A stretch of 64,000 nt of DNA, taken from contig NC_088780.1 in the NCBI RefSeq assembly GCF_958450345.1, positions 131,950,226 to 132,014,225 on the forward strand, in the 5' to 3' direction. Shown here one piece after another: positions 9,797 to 20,014 of the stretch. This DNA comes from Calliphora vicina (lineage: Eukaryota; Arthropoda; Insecta; Diptera; Calliphoridae). The notes beneath the pieces were generated by a model. The model worked only from the letters and a program-made list of their open reading frames with translations. It did not search any database and had not been told where the DNA came from. The translations under genes and the position numbers were made by a program. Every line of letters begins with the position of its first letter. The stretch's first letter is position 1.

Positions 9797-10290
9797 GAGT
9801 GTCCCTTAGAATTAAATTTTTTGAATTGTTGACACGGTACCCCCCGAAAACTTTCGTAATGACCTAAAATACCACCAACAAAATTTTTAGCTTGTTCTAA
9901 GAAAAGCAACCCGTGCCGACTTTCGATTTAGTTTTGAGGTGCATTTACAAGGAGAAAAAATGCATTTTTTCAGTTTTTTTTTAAATTTTGCTATTAAGTA
10001 ATGACTTTTGCAATTTAATTTAAAAGAATCGAAATGTGTACGTAATAGTCGTTTTAATGAGATATAAAAAACAAAAATTGGTTAAAAAATGTTAAAGTTA
10101 TTAAAAAGTCGCCAGGCCATTAACGTGGTCAGGCCACAAGAACAAGAAATGTAAGCACAAAATTAACATATTTTGAGAAATATTAAAACAAAAGTTTATT
10201 CTTACTTAAAATATATCCATATTTACTTGTATATGAGTTTTTAACTTCATAGGATACAGTTAACCTATTCGCAGGTATAGGGTTAAGTGT
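9797..10290 (+). mobile_element. Family G copy 2 (left arm and centre only)
   Basis: Begins GAGTGTCCCTTAGAATTAAA after a TA. It carries the GCATTTACAAGG, GAATCGAAATGTGTACGTAA and CGCCAGGCCATTAACGTG blocks of family G in the same order as 8319-8690, plus part of its central region. The right arm is absent. Confidence 0.75.
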
Positions 10291-10508
10291 GCTATTAAGG
10301 GTTAATTTTAATTTTTGTACTAAAAAAAAATTCAAAATTTTAAAAATTTAAAAAAAAAATTTAAAATAACACTTCGAAAAAAATTTTTTCCAAAAAATTA
10401 AAAAAACAACTTTGGCCAAAAAAAATTGTCAGAACTTATCGAAATTATTTAAAGTATTCAAAATCTAAAAAATCCAAAAAGTAATCCAATGGTATAAAAA
10501 TAACTGAG

Positions 10509-10601
10509 ATATTGGATATTCTTTCGATTTCTCCAACATCTACAATCAGCGAGAGAGTTTTTTCCAAGTCTAGTTTTATTAAAACTAAAGAAAATTATTA
10601 A
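10509..10601 (+). pseudogene. hAT transposase C-terminal fragment
   Basis: The frame reads ILDILSISPTSTISERVFSK, then SSFIKTKENY and a stop. This is the conserved hAT dimerisation (hATC) motif, normally 'P.SsasvERvFS'. Here the residue before ERVFS is shortened by one codon. The rest of the transposase is missing. A second, separate hAT scrap lies at 40876-41290 on the other strand. Confidence 0.65.
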
Positions 10602-10664
10602 TTTTTTGGTTGAATTGTTATGTTTTGTTTTTTTTACGTTTTTGTTATATTTTATTACTAACTG

Positions 10665-10738
10665 ATTAAATCTAAACCCCGATTAATTATTTGCTCGATT
10701 AACCGATTAAACCAGAAACCCAATTAATTGAATAAAGT
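10665..10738 (-). repeat. Dispersed repeat Y
   Basis: On the minus strand it carries GGGTTTCTGGTTTAATCGGT and ATCGGGGTTTAGATTTA, which recur on the plus strand at 53545-53620. Its nature is unknown; it lies close to a hAT fragment here and next to family I there. Confidence 0.55.
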
Positions 10739-10859
10739 CTGAAAATCATTTAAATACGTATAAATCTCTTATAAATACTTTTATCATCTATCTCCATGTT
10801 TATAAAAATCCTTGTTATTTCTCGAATTTATAGAGAAATAACAGAAATTTGTTTCAAGT

Positions 10860-11360
10860 ATGCATAATACACGATAGACAAGGATACCTATCACGAATTT
10901 GTCATAAAAATAGGTTGAAACGGCAAACATTTTTTGGATCAAACTTTATATCAAAAACTTAGTTATGTTCCCGATATCATTAAAATGCATAAATCTAGAA
11001 TGTAGGTGAAATTACCACCGATACACAGAGTAAAAAGGTGGTGTCTCGAGACAGAAAATAATCTAGTTTTATATTTATCTCTTTCTTTATGAACTGCCCT
11101 TTTCATTTTGTTTTGGTTTTATTTTTCTGAAGTAATAATTCAATTTCTTTGCGATTGTGGTAAGTAAGACACAAACATTTTTGTTTTAATTAAAATTTCA
11201 AAAAATGTCTTATGATCAAACGGTAAAAAAACGGTAAAAAAGAAATCCGTGTACTTCCCAAAGAAAAAAAATTATTTCAAGATTTCACACACATATTAAC
11301 AAATTGATTATAAAAAAAAAATATGTTATACGTATAGAAAAATAAAAAAAAATATTTTCA
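10860..11360. other. No recognisable feature
   Basis: AT-rich sequence between the hAT scrap and the tRNA gene. Nothing supported apart from poly-A/T runs. Confidence 0.5.
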
Positions 11361-11370
11361 AAAAAGAATC

Positions 11371-11452
11371 GACGAGGATGGGATTCGAACCCACGCGTGC
11401 AGAGCACATTGGATTAGCAGTCCAACGCCTTAACCACTCGGCCACCTCGTCA
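11371..11452 (-). tRNA. tRNA-Ser (anticodon GCU)
   Basis: The minus strand gives an 82-nt cloverleaf. The acceptor stem GACGAGG pairs with CCTCGTC, with discriminator G. A box: TGGCCGAGTGG. Anticodon arm: GGACTGCTAATCC, with anticodon GCT at 11417-11419. Long variable arm TGTGCTCTGCACGCG, typical of tRNA-Ser. B box: GGTTCGAATCCC. A T-run (TTCTTTTTT) just downstream on the minus strand is a plausible Pol III terminator. CCA is not encoded and no intron is present. It would decode AGC and AGU serine codons. Its promoter elements and pairing look intact, so it is probably a working gene. Confidence 0.95.
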
Positions 11453-11459
11453 CTTGACA

Positions 11460-11830
11460 ATCGCCTGACAAAAGCTCAAAATAAATGTTGTGACATTGAA
11501 AACATCTAAAAGCACACACGAAGTGTTCTTTCTTATCACATTGATGTGCTCTTGTTGTTGTTGTTTGTTATAGTTTTTGCAATTTATTTTTGTTTTTTCT
11601 TCTAAAAATTTTGCTTTAACAAAGAATTTTTGGTTTTGCAAAAAATAAATAATGTATTTTTTATTGTCTATTTAAACTTCTCTAAACAAATTAAAATTAA
11701 TAAATAAAAAATCTTTATCAGCAAAAGCTTTTATAAAGCTTTTCGCAACGAATTTAACGGATCTTACAAGAAGTCATACTTAACGTACCTAAATAGTTTA
11801 TTTTTAGACTATTAACATATCTATTTATAG
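11460..11830. other. No recognisable feature
   Basis: AT-rich sequence upstream of the tRNA gene on its strand. Nothing recognised. Confidence 0.5.
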
Positions 11831-11833
11831 GTA

Positions 11834-13012
11834 TTTTTATACCCTACACCACCATAGTGGGGAGGGTATTATGTGTTTGTGCTGATGTTTGTAACGACCA
11901 AAAATATTAGTCTAATTACCCACCTTAAAGTATACCGGATCGACTCAGAATCAGCCTATTGAAACTGGCTGAAATCGGTACATTATTTCACCATGTCCCC
12001 ATCAAAATGTCTTCCCGCAATAGGAGTTTATTGGTCATATATGGGCAATTCCACGAGAATCGCTACCACGACTGAAAACACAAGAACCCTTGAAACTTTT
12101 TTTCAATATGATTTGAATAGAAGAAAATAATAAAATGTTACTATGTGAAAGTATTTAGATCATATTACAACATTTTAAAGACAAAAATAATAGTTTAAAC
12201 TGATTATATTTAATTTTTTAATGTTTTAGGTATATCTTAGGCTAAAATTGCGGTGAAAACTAGGCTCCCAATTAGCTTGTAGTATGAAATGAATTTGACT
12301 CTGATTGTTTTTTTGCTACTGTCAAATTGTTTATTGAAACCGAATGTATATTTTCTATTCACTTTTTTAGTTTTTGTATACATATATTTACAGAATACAT
12401 ATTGTTTTATTATAAGAGAAAAATCTGTCACGTACGGTATAAAATCTTCCAAAGATTGTTTTTATTTAAATATGACGGATTGTAAAGAAAAAATATTTCG
12501 TTTAGTGTAAGAAATTAAAAGAAAACATAACGCCTCTCACGATTCGAATATTTTCGAATATTTCTACATGTACCTCAAAATAAGTTCCGTTTTATGTCAC
12601 GTACGATATACCCTTATTTCGCTCAATATTTTGAACAACAATACTTCGAAAGAACTTTTTAATATTTTAAAATATAGTACCCTCTGAATGGAACAAATTA
12701 TTTTTCAGATACTCTTATTTTTGCAAAATCTATTCCACTCTATAGTCGTACAAATGTCACGTACGATAATATGGAATTGCCCATATTTTTTAGGATATGA
12801 TAGGATATATGAATCTACACTAATTTCGCTCCTAATAAGTTATATATATACGCAAGTCATGTCACCTAATTTTATGATGATATAAATATGTAATTAGTCA
12901 TAGCTCCCATATAAGGCCCACTTCCGAAAATCACTCACGAATATAAATTATTGTAATTTTAATAGAAAATTATGTTTGTTCATTTATTCAGTGTAGGGTA
13001 TCACTAAATTTT
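11834..13012 (+). mobile_element. DINE-1-like family B element, split by a family C MITE
   Basis: The 5' hairpin TACCCTACACCACCATAGTG with its complement is followed by 'TTTGTGCTGATGTTTGTAAC' and the GGCTGAAATCGG block. After the MITE it resumes with TAGTCATAGCTCCCATATAA and ends near GTGTAGGGTATCA, without the usual GGTCGGGC hairpin and CTTG end. Complete copies are at 41710-42446 and 28045-28674. Confidence 0.75.
12041..12784. mobile_element. Family C MITE, copy 1
   Basis: Inverted ends ATGGGCAATTCCACGAGAAT and, reversed, ATGGGCAATTCCATAT. AT-alternating bases lie on both sides. Three copies of GTCACGTACG followed by (G/A)TAT or ATAAT occur at about 12428, 12596 and 12756. Short open frames inside are not conserved with copies 2 and 3. 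Length about 740 bp, the longest of the three copies. Confidence 0.8.
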
Positions 13013-13039
13013 ATAAATAATCAGAAATTATTGTACGAT

Positions 13040-13440
13040 TTTTTTTAAAGTTATAAATAAAGTTTATTAAATTTGTATGCCCGTATGTGAATTTCTTGTA
13101 TTTATATAATTATGTTATTTCAGTATAGTATGTTAGTTTAAATATGCATAAATTATCAAAAATTTAAAAATAATCTAAACATTTGTTTGACATTTAACGA
13201 TGATTGTCTGTGTCTGGCTCTTGATTATACATATTAAGTATATGCATCATGAATTCCCCAAATTGGGAATTTCATGATTAACTTGGGCACAACATTTCGT
13301 GGATAGGGATTTGAGAATATTACATGCAATTTAAGTACCGTTTAGGTTTTATATTAATAAATAGATTTGTCCCAACAAATTTTAAATAACTCCCAACAGA
13401 AGTGAAATAATTTCTAATTCGAAAGCAATATATTTATCAA
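13040..13440. other. No recognisable feature
   Basis: AT-rich sequence. I see only the short direct pair 'AATTCCCCAAATTGGGAATT' near 13251, a partly self-complementary motif. Confidence 0.45.
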
Positions 13441-13479
13441 TGCCTAAAAAATGGTAAATGTTTTATTCTTTCTGGAGCG

Positions 13480-14405
13480 CATAAAAAGCGGGTTAGCACA
13501 GTAAAGATTTCTTGCATTGTCGCCCTTCAGTTTTCTTCTCTGGGATATATCAAAATGATTTATTTTACTTGAGATGTGTAAGAAATCTTTTCCTTCCGAA
13601 ATGCAGAAAATGTTTACTAAGCGCAGCCGGTTATTGGTACACCCTAGAGGAGAAAATGTTGAGCTTGGCCAAGGGCCGTCAATGCAAGAAATCTTTACTG
13701 AGCGAATTTGCTTTTTGATACATCCGAAAGGAGAAAACTTGTGAGCCCGCCTAAAGTTCATCAATCCAAAACATTTTTATTCAGCGAAGCCTTAACCCGA
13801 ATTGTCTCCGTGTGTCGATATATACACATGGTACCGTGAAATAGCTCTCAAATGAAATAAATCCCAATGAAATAACTCCCAATGAAATAATTCCCAAACT
13901 TGAAAAATTAAATAACTGCCAAAGGGTGAAATGAAATTACTCCCAATAATCGGCGGTTTCATAATTTTAAAAATATTAGTATCAAAACTGGCTTCGCATA
14001 GAAATTTTTTTGGCATTGCTGGCCTTTGGCCGGGCGCTAAAATTTTCTCCTCTGAGGTGTATCAAAAACTAGCTTCGCTCAGAAAAGTTTTTTGCATTGA
14101 CGGCCTTCGGCCGGCCACTAAGGTTTTCTCCTCTGGGATATATCAAAAACTGGCTTCGCTCAGAAAAGATTTCTTTCATTGCAGAAAGGTTTTACAATAT
14201 ATCAGAAAGCCGAATTTCAATTCGCACCATATTAAGATATCGTTACGACCTGACAAAGGCCGACAATGTAACAAGAATTTTTTCTGAGCGAAGCCGGTTT
14301 TTGATACACCCCAGAGGAGAAAACCTTTGCGCACGGCCGGCAATGCAAAACACTTTTCTAAGCGAATCCAGTTTTTGATACACCCCAGAGGAGAAAAAAA
14401 AGTTG
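13480..14405. repeat. GC-rich inverted repeat array (family J)
   Basis: Units of roughly 90-100 bases recur in both orientations. Each has an AACTGGCTTCGCTCAG block, a small stem such as GGCCTTCGGCCGGCC, and TTTTCTCCTCTGGG...ATATCA. Plus-orientation units lie near 13500 and 13985-14185. Minus-orientation units lie at about 13608-13790 and 14275-14400. A spacer at 13845-13955 repeats TGAAATAACTCCCAA. Open frames through it run on several strands, as expected for a repeat, so I do not call genes here. Confidence 0.7.
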
Positions 14406-14411
14406 TTTTGC

Positions 14412-14788
14412 ATTTTTATACCCTTCACCATGAGTGGCATTCCGTCTGAAATTTCAAAATTTTTCATTTGCGACCTGAATGTTTATATATTCTGGATCGT
14501 TATAGATAGCGAAGTCGATATAGCCAAGTCTATCTATCCGTCTATATGTTGAAATCAACTTTCCGTAGCCCCAAAACATGATTGATACATCAATATATCG
14601 GGAATTCTCCCGGCTCGGTTGCTATTTGAAATGTATAGCATTTATAGCAATTTGGACCTGCAATGGGCCAAAATAGGGAAAAATATTTTTTAACCCGTAT
14701 TTTGTTTTACCAAAAAAAATTTTTTACTAATAAATTTAAAAAAAAAATTCTTAAAAAGTTTGGAAAAAAAAAATCAATTTCGAAAAAA
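14412..14788 (+). mobile_element. DINE-A element, 3' truncated
   Basis: Starts TTTATACCCTTCACCATGAG and carries ATTTGCGACC, TATATTCTGGATCGTTATAG and TCAACTTTCCGTAGCCCC, then GGGAAAAATATTTTTTAACC. It runs directly into the terminus of an oppositely oriented DINE-A. Confidence 0.75.
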
Positions 14789-14790
14789 AA

Positions 14791-15092
14791 CAAGTAAGAG
14801 TGCTATATTCGGCTGTGCCGAATCTTATATACCCTTCACCAAATTATACTTGAAAATTTTAAATATTTTTAGGTAAACAAAATTTATTTTTTTTCCAGTT
14901 GTTTTTTTCATTTTTTGGAAAAAAAATTTTTCGATTATTTTAAATTTAAATTTTTTTTTTTTAAATTTTAAAATTTTTTTTTTTAATTTTTAAAAAAAAA
15001 TTTGTTGTTTTTTAATTTTTGAAATGAAAAATGTAGAAATTACAAACGGAATGACAAACTTATATATACCCTTCTCACGAAGGTGAAGGGTA
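14791..15092 (-). mobile_element. DINE-A element, internally deleted, cut by a Tc1-like transposon
   Basis: Begins at its 3' end with CAAGTAAGAGTGCTATATTC and the hairpin TTCGGCTGTGCCGAA. It proceeds through an AT tract and reaches the 5' region (AATTACAAACGGAATGACAA) and GAAGGTGAAGGGTA, where the Tc1-like element begins. Confidence 0.75.
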
Positions 15093-16716
15093 TTTCTCCG
15101 TACAGAAATACTCATAATATAAACTAGCAATTTATGGTCACTTTTCAACACATATTTAAATCTTTTTTTAATTAATTTTATAAAAAATCTTATAAACTAG
15201 AAATCAACATAAAATAACTACAAACATTTTCATTGAAAATATAAAAATTTACATAAACTCAATAATTGTACGAAAATTATCACCAAAAAAGTCTCCGTAC
15301 AGTTAACCGTTTTAAGGCAAGGAATCCCAATATTAAACTTAATTGCATTTATTATGTGGTAGGTCCTCCTTTCTGAGCAATTGCTTCATTTTAATGGCTG
15401 TGAATGGAATGGACCAGCTTTGTTCTTGTCAGGGAATCCAAAAATAAGCAAATTTGAATGGATAGAAAGAAAATTATTATTAACTTGCAAAATAAAGGAA
15501 AAAATCTAACCGAAATCAAGGATATTGTAAAAAGACCACGCTCTTCCATTCAGTACGTTATTCAACAATTCAAAAAAACCGGAACAATGGCAAATAAACA
15601 AAGAACTGACCATCCAAGAAAAATAGATCACCACTTAGATAGAAGAATTGTACGATTTGTAGAAGGTAATCCAAAAATTAACGCATGTGTAATTGCGGGA
15701 AACTTGAAAACTAGTGATGAATTAACGGTAAACCCCCAAACTGTAAGAAACGCTCTTAAACTAAATGGATACAATGGTCGAGTAAACCGTAAGAAGCCCC
15801 TTGTTCGAAAAGTGTACATAAAAAAGAGATTGGATTACGATATCGAGCATATTGATAAAGATTTTTTATTTTGGGATCGAGTTATTTTTAGCGATGAAAG
15901 TAAATTGAATGATTTTGGTTCTGATGGAAGAGAAATGTTATGGAGAAAGCCAAATACTGAAATGAATCCGAAGCATTTGACGCTAACCGTAAAGCATTGA
16001 GGAGGTAACGTTATTGATTGGGGTTGCATGGCTTCATCTGGGGTGCGAAATCTTATTTTTGTTGAAAACACGATGGATAAATATGCATACCTTAATATAT
16101 TAAAAGAAAACTTAAAACAAAGTTCTGAAAAATTAAGCTTGTGACGTTTGTATTGCTTCCAACAAGACAACGATCCCAAACACACCTCTAGACTAGTAAA
16201 GGAATGTCCTATATATAATGTTCCTAAGCACTTAAATCGCTCAGCTCAGTCACCTGATCTCAACCCGATTGAGCATCAATGGGATCACTTGGAAAGAAAG
16301 ATTCGGCAGCACTATATAACGAGTAAAGATCAGCTAGAAGCCGTTATAATGGAAGAGTGGTATAAAATAGATTCCCTGACAACAACAAAGCTGGTCCATT
16401 CCATGCACAGCCATTAAAATGCTGCAATTGCTCAGAAAGGAAGACCTACCACATATTACATTCAATTAAGATTAATATTGGGATTCCTTGCCTTAAAACG
16501 GTTAACTGTACGGAGACTTTTTTGGTGATACTTTTCGTACAATTATTGAATTTATGTAAATTTTTATGTTTTTAATGAAATTGTTTGTAGTTTTTTTTAT
16601 GTTGATTTCTAGTTTATAAGATTTTTTATAAAATTAATTAAAAAAAGGTTTAAATATGTATTGAAAAGTGACCATAAATAGCTAGATTATATTATGAGTA
16701 TGTCTGTACGGAGACT
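15093..16716 (+). mobile_element. Tc1-like transposon with long IR/DR ends
   Basis: About 1624 bp, with TA on both sides (15091-15092 and 16717-16718). Inverted repeats of about 330 bases carry two copies of the signal TCTCCGTACAG each. The outer copies lie at 15095 and about 16704-16714; the inner copies lie at 15292 and about 16505-16516. This is the IR/DR layout known from Minos, Paris, S and Sleeping Beauty-type elements. The inner end reads TTAACCGTTTTAAGGCAAGG. The transposase frame (15458-16417) is continuous apart from two stop codons. Confidence 0.9.
15458..16417 (+). pseudogene. Tc1-like DD34E transposase with two nonsense codons
   Basis: One reading frame of 320 codons encodes a cut-and-paste DNA transposase. 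The N-terminal part has paired helix-turn-helix regions (residues about 1-110, including PRSSIQYVIQQFKKTG and NPQTVRNALKLNGY). The catalytic core has VIFSDESK (first Asp), then FQQDNDPKHTS (second Asp), then SPDLNPIEHQWD (Glu). Exactly 34 residues separate the second Asp and the Glu, as in Tc1. In-frame TGA codons interrupt it at 15998-16000 and 16142-16144, the first in the VKHGGG block. No frameshift is apparent. The start ATG at 15458 gives a slightly short N-terminus. The host would see only a truncated 180-residue DNA-binding half. Confidence 0.9.
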
Positions 16717-16759
16717 TAATTGATTCAGTGTATATAGAGTTGTATACGGCTGGTAGAGT

Positions 16760-16813
16760 CTTTTCAAATGATACCTGATATTATCACATAAAATATCGGG
16801 TATCATTTGAAAG
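16760..16813. repeat. Inverted repeat, 21-bp arms
   Basis: TTTTCAAATGATACC and GGTATCATTTGAAA face each other around an AT-rich loop. It lies just outside the Tc1-like element. Function unknown. Confidence 0.6.
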
Positions 16814-17198
16814 GTTTTGGGAGAAAATACAAATACATATTTGGACCAGCTCACGAACGGTTATCGCTAGAGGCAAAATATTTTGGGAGATATCGTATAA
16901 CTTTGAAGGGGTAACAAAAGTTTAGTAGACACAGGATTTTCGTTTTTATGTTAAGTTTCATAATGATATGGTGGGCTATTGTGTAATTCGTTTCGAAAGA
17001 AAACATTTTCGTATGAATTCATATTTCACCCCCTCTGGATCCGCGATTGTTCCTGTAATTATCGTATTCAAGGGTATTTAATGGTACAAGTTTAACTGCT
17101 GATGGTACTTTATGATTTTTATAATTTAGGGAATCTAGAAACAATCTATTTAGCTCATTTAATCTTAAGTAAAGTAAAAATCCACTAAGATATAATTA

Positions 17199-17946
17199 GG
17201 GTTCCTACGCGGGAAAAATTTCCCGGGAATTCCCGCGAATATTTTTTTGTTAATTTTCGGGAAATGTTTGTCGGGAATTCTTCATAAGTTTTCTTCTAAA
17301 AGTTACAATTTTCAGATTCGTTTCGATGGCCAAATTTGTGCTAATTCTATTATATCCATAGATTTGTTCGGTTCTAGCAACAGATAGTCGGTTGGCAAGG
17401 AAGTATTACGATTGAAATAACCGAAGAAAAATTTGGTTATTAAGAATGAATCTAATTTAAAGTTTATGCTCTTAAAGGAATTATTAAGATGCCTAACATT
17501 ACAACTTTTAGGGATATCCAATTAATATTATTCATATTTAGAGAAAATAATAACAATAATAGTGGTTCAAATTTGTTTATCTACAATCAGATATGAAAAA
17601 TGTCTCTAACTACGCATGTTTTACAGATTTAACATAGTCGAAATTCTTAAGTTTTTTAATTAAACAAAGGATTATATTTATTTTATACTGATTAAAACTA
17701 TGACTATGACAATACCGATAAAATGCCACTACAAAATTAGAAACCCTTATAAAGGCTGGACCAACATTGTACAACCAAATATAGTTATTTTATACTTTTT
17801 TTAAAACCCTGATACAATTATAAGTCAATTTATTCGAAAAATAAATTCTGTTTTTTGGTTTAATTTAGTGTTAAAAAATTCCCGGGAATGAAACGATTTT
17901 TTAATTTCCTCCCGGGAAAGAAAAAAGTCCGGAAAATTAGGAACCC
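17199..17946. mobile_element. MITE, GGGTTCC ends at TA (family T)
   Basis: TA then GGGTTCCTACGCGGGAAAAA at the left; AAAATTAGGAACCC then TA at the right. Subterminal CCCGGGAATTCCCG-like blocks lie near both ends (17222 and 17881-17930). The interior has a 69-residue minus-strand frame (17312-17521) that I do not recognise; it may be a remnant of the parent transposase. CCCGGGAATTCCCG blocks recur at 59434 and about 60738. Confidence 0.65.
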
Positions 17947-17999
17947 TAGATATAATGGAACTTTTGTATTTGCTAATGATAGTTATTAGTTTTTCTAAA

Positions 18000-18815
18000 C
18001 TAATGAACCTACCCACAAAATCCATATTTACTCTAAATCCAACCAGAGTTGCATTGTTGAGTTTATTATTATTTTTTGTAGATCTTTACATTTTAAGTCA
18101 AATTCCAAATTCATTTGTTCTCCTCTAACTTGTAACAATAAAACATAATCTATCTTCACTTTATTAAACATTTTGACATTTTTCAAAAACTCTGAAAAAA
18201 ATTCTTTAAGCAAATTGTTAAATTATCCATTTGATTTAACATCCGTAAGATATAACTTTATTATTATTTTAAGTATAATTCTTTTTTGCTTCGCACACAC
18301 AGAAAAAAAAAACACCTTCAAAAATCCATACGAACAGGAGCATACACTGGCACATTGATGTGCGTCTAAAATGTTACACACCAATAGAGAGAATGGAGTC
18401 ATTTGTACAAGTCAAAATTTGTTGGCGCCAAACATCTTACATGTTATAGAAAACTAAACATTTTTTTTTTTGTTTGTTTCGGGGAGATAGATACAAAAAA
18501 AAGTATAACGAAATGTTGTACAAAAAAATTCATAGTGCCAAAGGTATCACACAAACGATAATTTATATCCTTTAAAAAGTTTTGCGTGTAGCAGCGAAGG
18601 GAAATCGCACTTTCAAACTCGTTAAAAGTTATGAAAAGAAAATCCAAATAGATTTTAAATAGTGTATGGAATTAAATTAAAAATTTCGATAAAAAAATTA
18701 ATTTTTAAATCTTTACTATTCTGCCATACAATATGTATAATTCTCCAGAATTTCGAAATTCGCATTATATTTTCTAATAAAATTTAACTTAAGATATTTT
18801 TATTCAATATATGAA
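18000..18815. other. No recognisable feature
   Basis: AT-rich sequence. Short frames on both strands lack any family signature. CACACACAGAAAAAAAAAAC at 18294 resembles the end of MITE U but has no right partner. Confidence 0.45.
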
Positions 18816-19385
18816 ATCTTTATATATAAAAATTGATGTGTGTATGTACATATGTTACGTATAGACTCAAAAATGGCTGAACCGATTTTGATGAAATTTT
18901 CAGGGAATCATCGGAATAGACTAACGGGTGACACTGTAAGATTTTTGATTTTCGGTCTGTGGGCGGAGGGGCGTGGCAAAATCAAATGTTTACACTATAC
19001 CGCTAATAACATAAAAAAAGATTGTTGTCAAAATTTTTGGTAATTCCTTGTTCAATGTCCTCAGATCAGTTGAAAGCATGCTTGAAATCTTCATACCTTT
19101 GATCTGTTTTTTCGACTCGATTCTCTTCTGCGAAAACATTCTCAAAACAACTGTTGATCCCGCCAATTGATCCCGCCGAAATGCTTTGTTTTGAGAGAGT
19201 TTGAAAGAATTATTCGATTTTATTCGTCTCAGATGTTCGTGTTGCTAACAGAAAGATCGTGTTTTCTGTGTGTATAACAAAAAAGCCGAACTTTTGTTTA
19301 CAACACGACCAACATACACAAATATACATTCACAACAACAACACATAATATAATTTTTTGGCTGAAGATTTTTATTTTTGACTTA

Positions 19386-19735
19386 TTTTATTGCTACCTC
19401 AACTGCTACTTATCTGCTACTTCACCTGCTACTTAACTTCTGCTACTTCTACTTCTTCTACTACCTCAACTGCTACTTCTATTACTACTAAATTTTAATA
19501 GTAGCAGAATTAATACAAAACTAATGACTGCTACATCAAAACTTTTTCTTTTTTAAGGTAGCAATAGAAAATAAATTACTCTGCTACTTTTAATTTTTTC
19601 TTTTATTAGTACTACTGCATCTACTGCTACCAAAATGTGAAGGTAGCAGTAGTAGTAGTAATTATTGACTCCGAGTTTTTATTAATTTTTTAACTAGACT
19701 ACTTGTGTTTTTTCGTTGCTACTGCTACTTGTAGT
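19386..19735. repeat. CTGCTACT-rich low-complexity tract, both orientations
   Basis: The first half repeats CTGCTACTT and ACTGCTACTTCT. Later parts carry the inverse GTAGCAGTAGTAGTAG (19644) and again CTACTGCTACTTG (19718). The tract can fold on itself. Confidence 0.7.
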
Positions 19736-19769
19736 CTAGTTTTTTAAACACTGGAATTAACATTGAACA

Positions 19770-19905
19770 TTAATATCACCCATAATGCTTCTATAATGTT
19801 CACGAAAGGCGAAGACGTACTGATTCCACGCATACCGATGCTTTTCACCACTTACCATTTGAATTATCGAATTGGGAATTTAAAATTGTCCTGGTACTTG
19901 ATGAA
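19770..19905 (+). pseudogene. Helitron helicase C-terminal fragment
   Basis: The frame reads FTKGEDVLIPRIPMLFTTYH and then LNYRIGNLKLS. This matches the Helitron PIF1-like helicase block 'GKGEDVLIPRIPMIPSDLPFEFKRLQFPV'. Upstream helicase motifs and the following 'SKGQSL' and 'YVACSR' blocks are missing. It is a decayed fragment inside the Helitron that begins at 18817. Confidence 0.75.
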
Positions 19906-20014
19906 CACTGGGAACAAACATTGGCCCCCTATTACAGAACGTATTGCCCATACCTTGTTTACATACACATACGCACTAATACACTACACCTATTGTACAC
20001 AAACTACAATGTAA

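Larger units (their letters stand above)
18817..20010 (+). mobile_element. Helitron, 5' end defined, 3' end uncertain
   Basis: Starts A|TCTTTATATATAAAAATTG, followed by CCGATTTTGATGAAATTTTC and GTGGGCGGAGGGGCGTGGCA, as in the Helitron at 188-1166. A helicase remnant lies downstream in the same orientation. I could not find a hairpin plus CTAG terminus, so the right limit is a guess. The 19386-19735 block of CTGCTACT repeats lies inside. Confidence 0.6.

Noticed and set aside
13444..14467. Several frames of 68-118 residues with similar words
   Set aside because: They are translations of the GC-rich repeat units in different frames and strands, not conserved in one frame.
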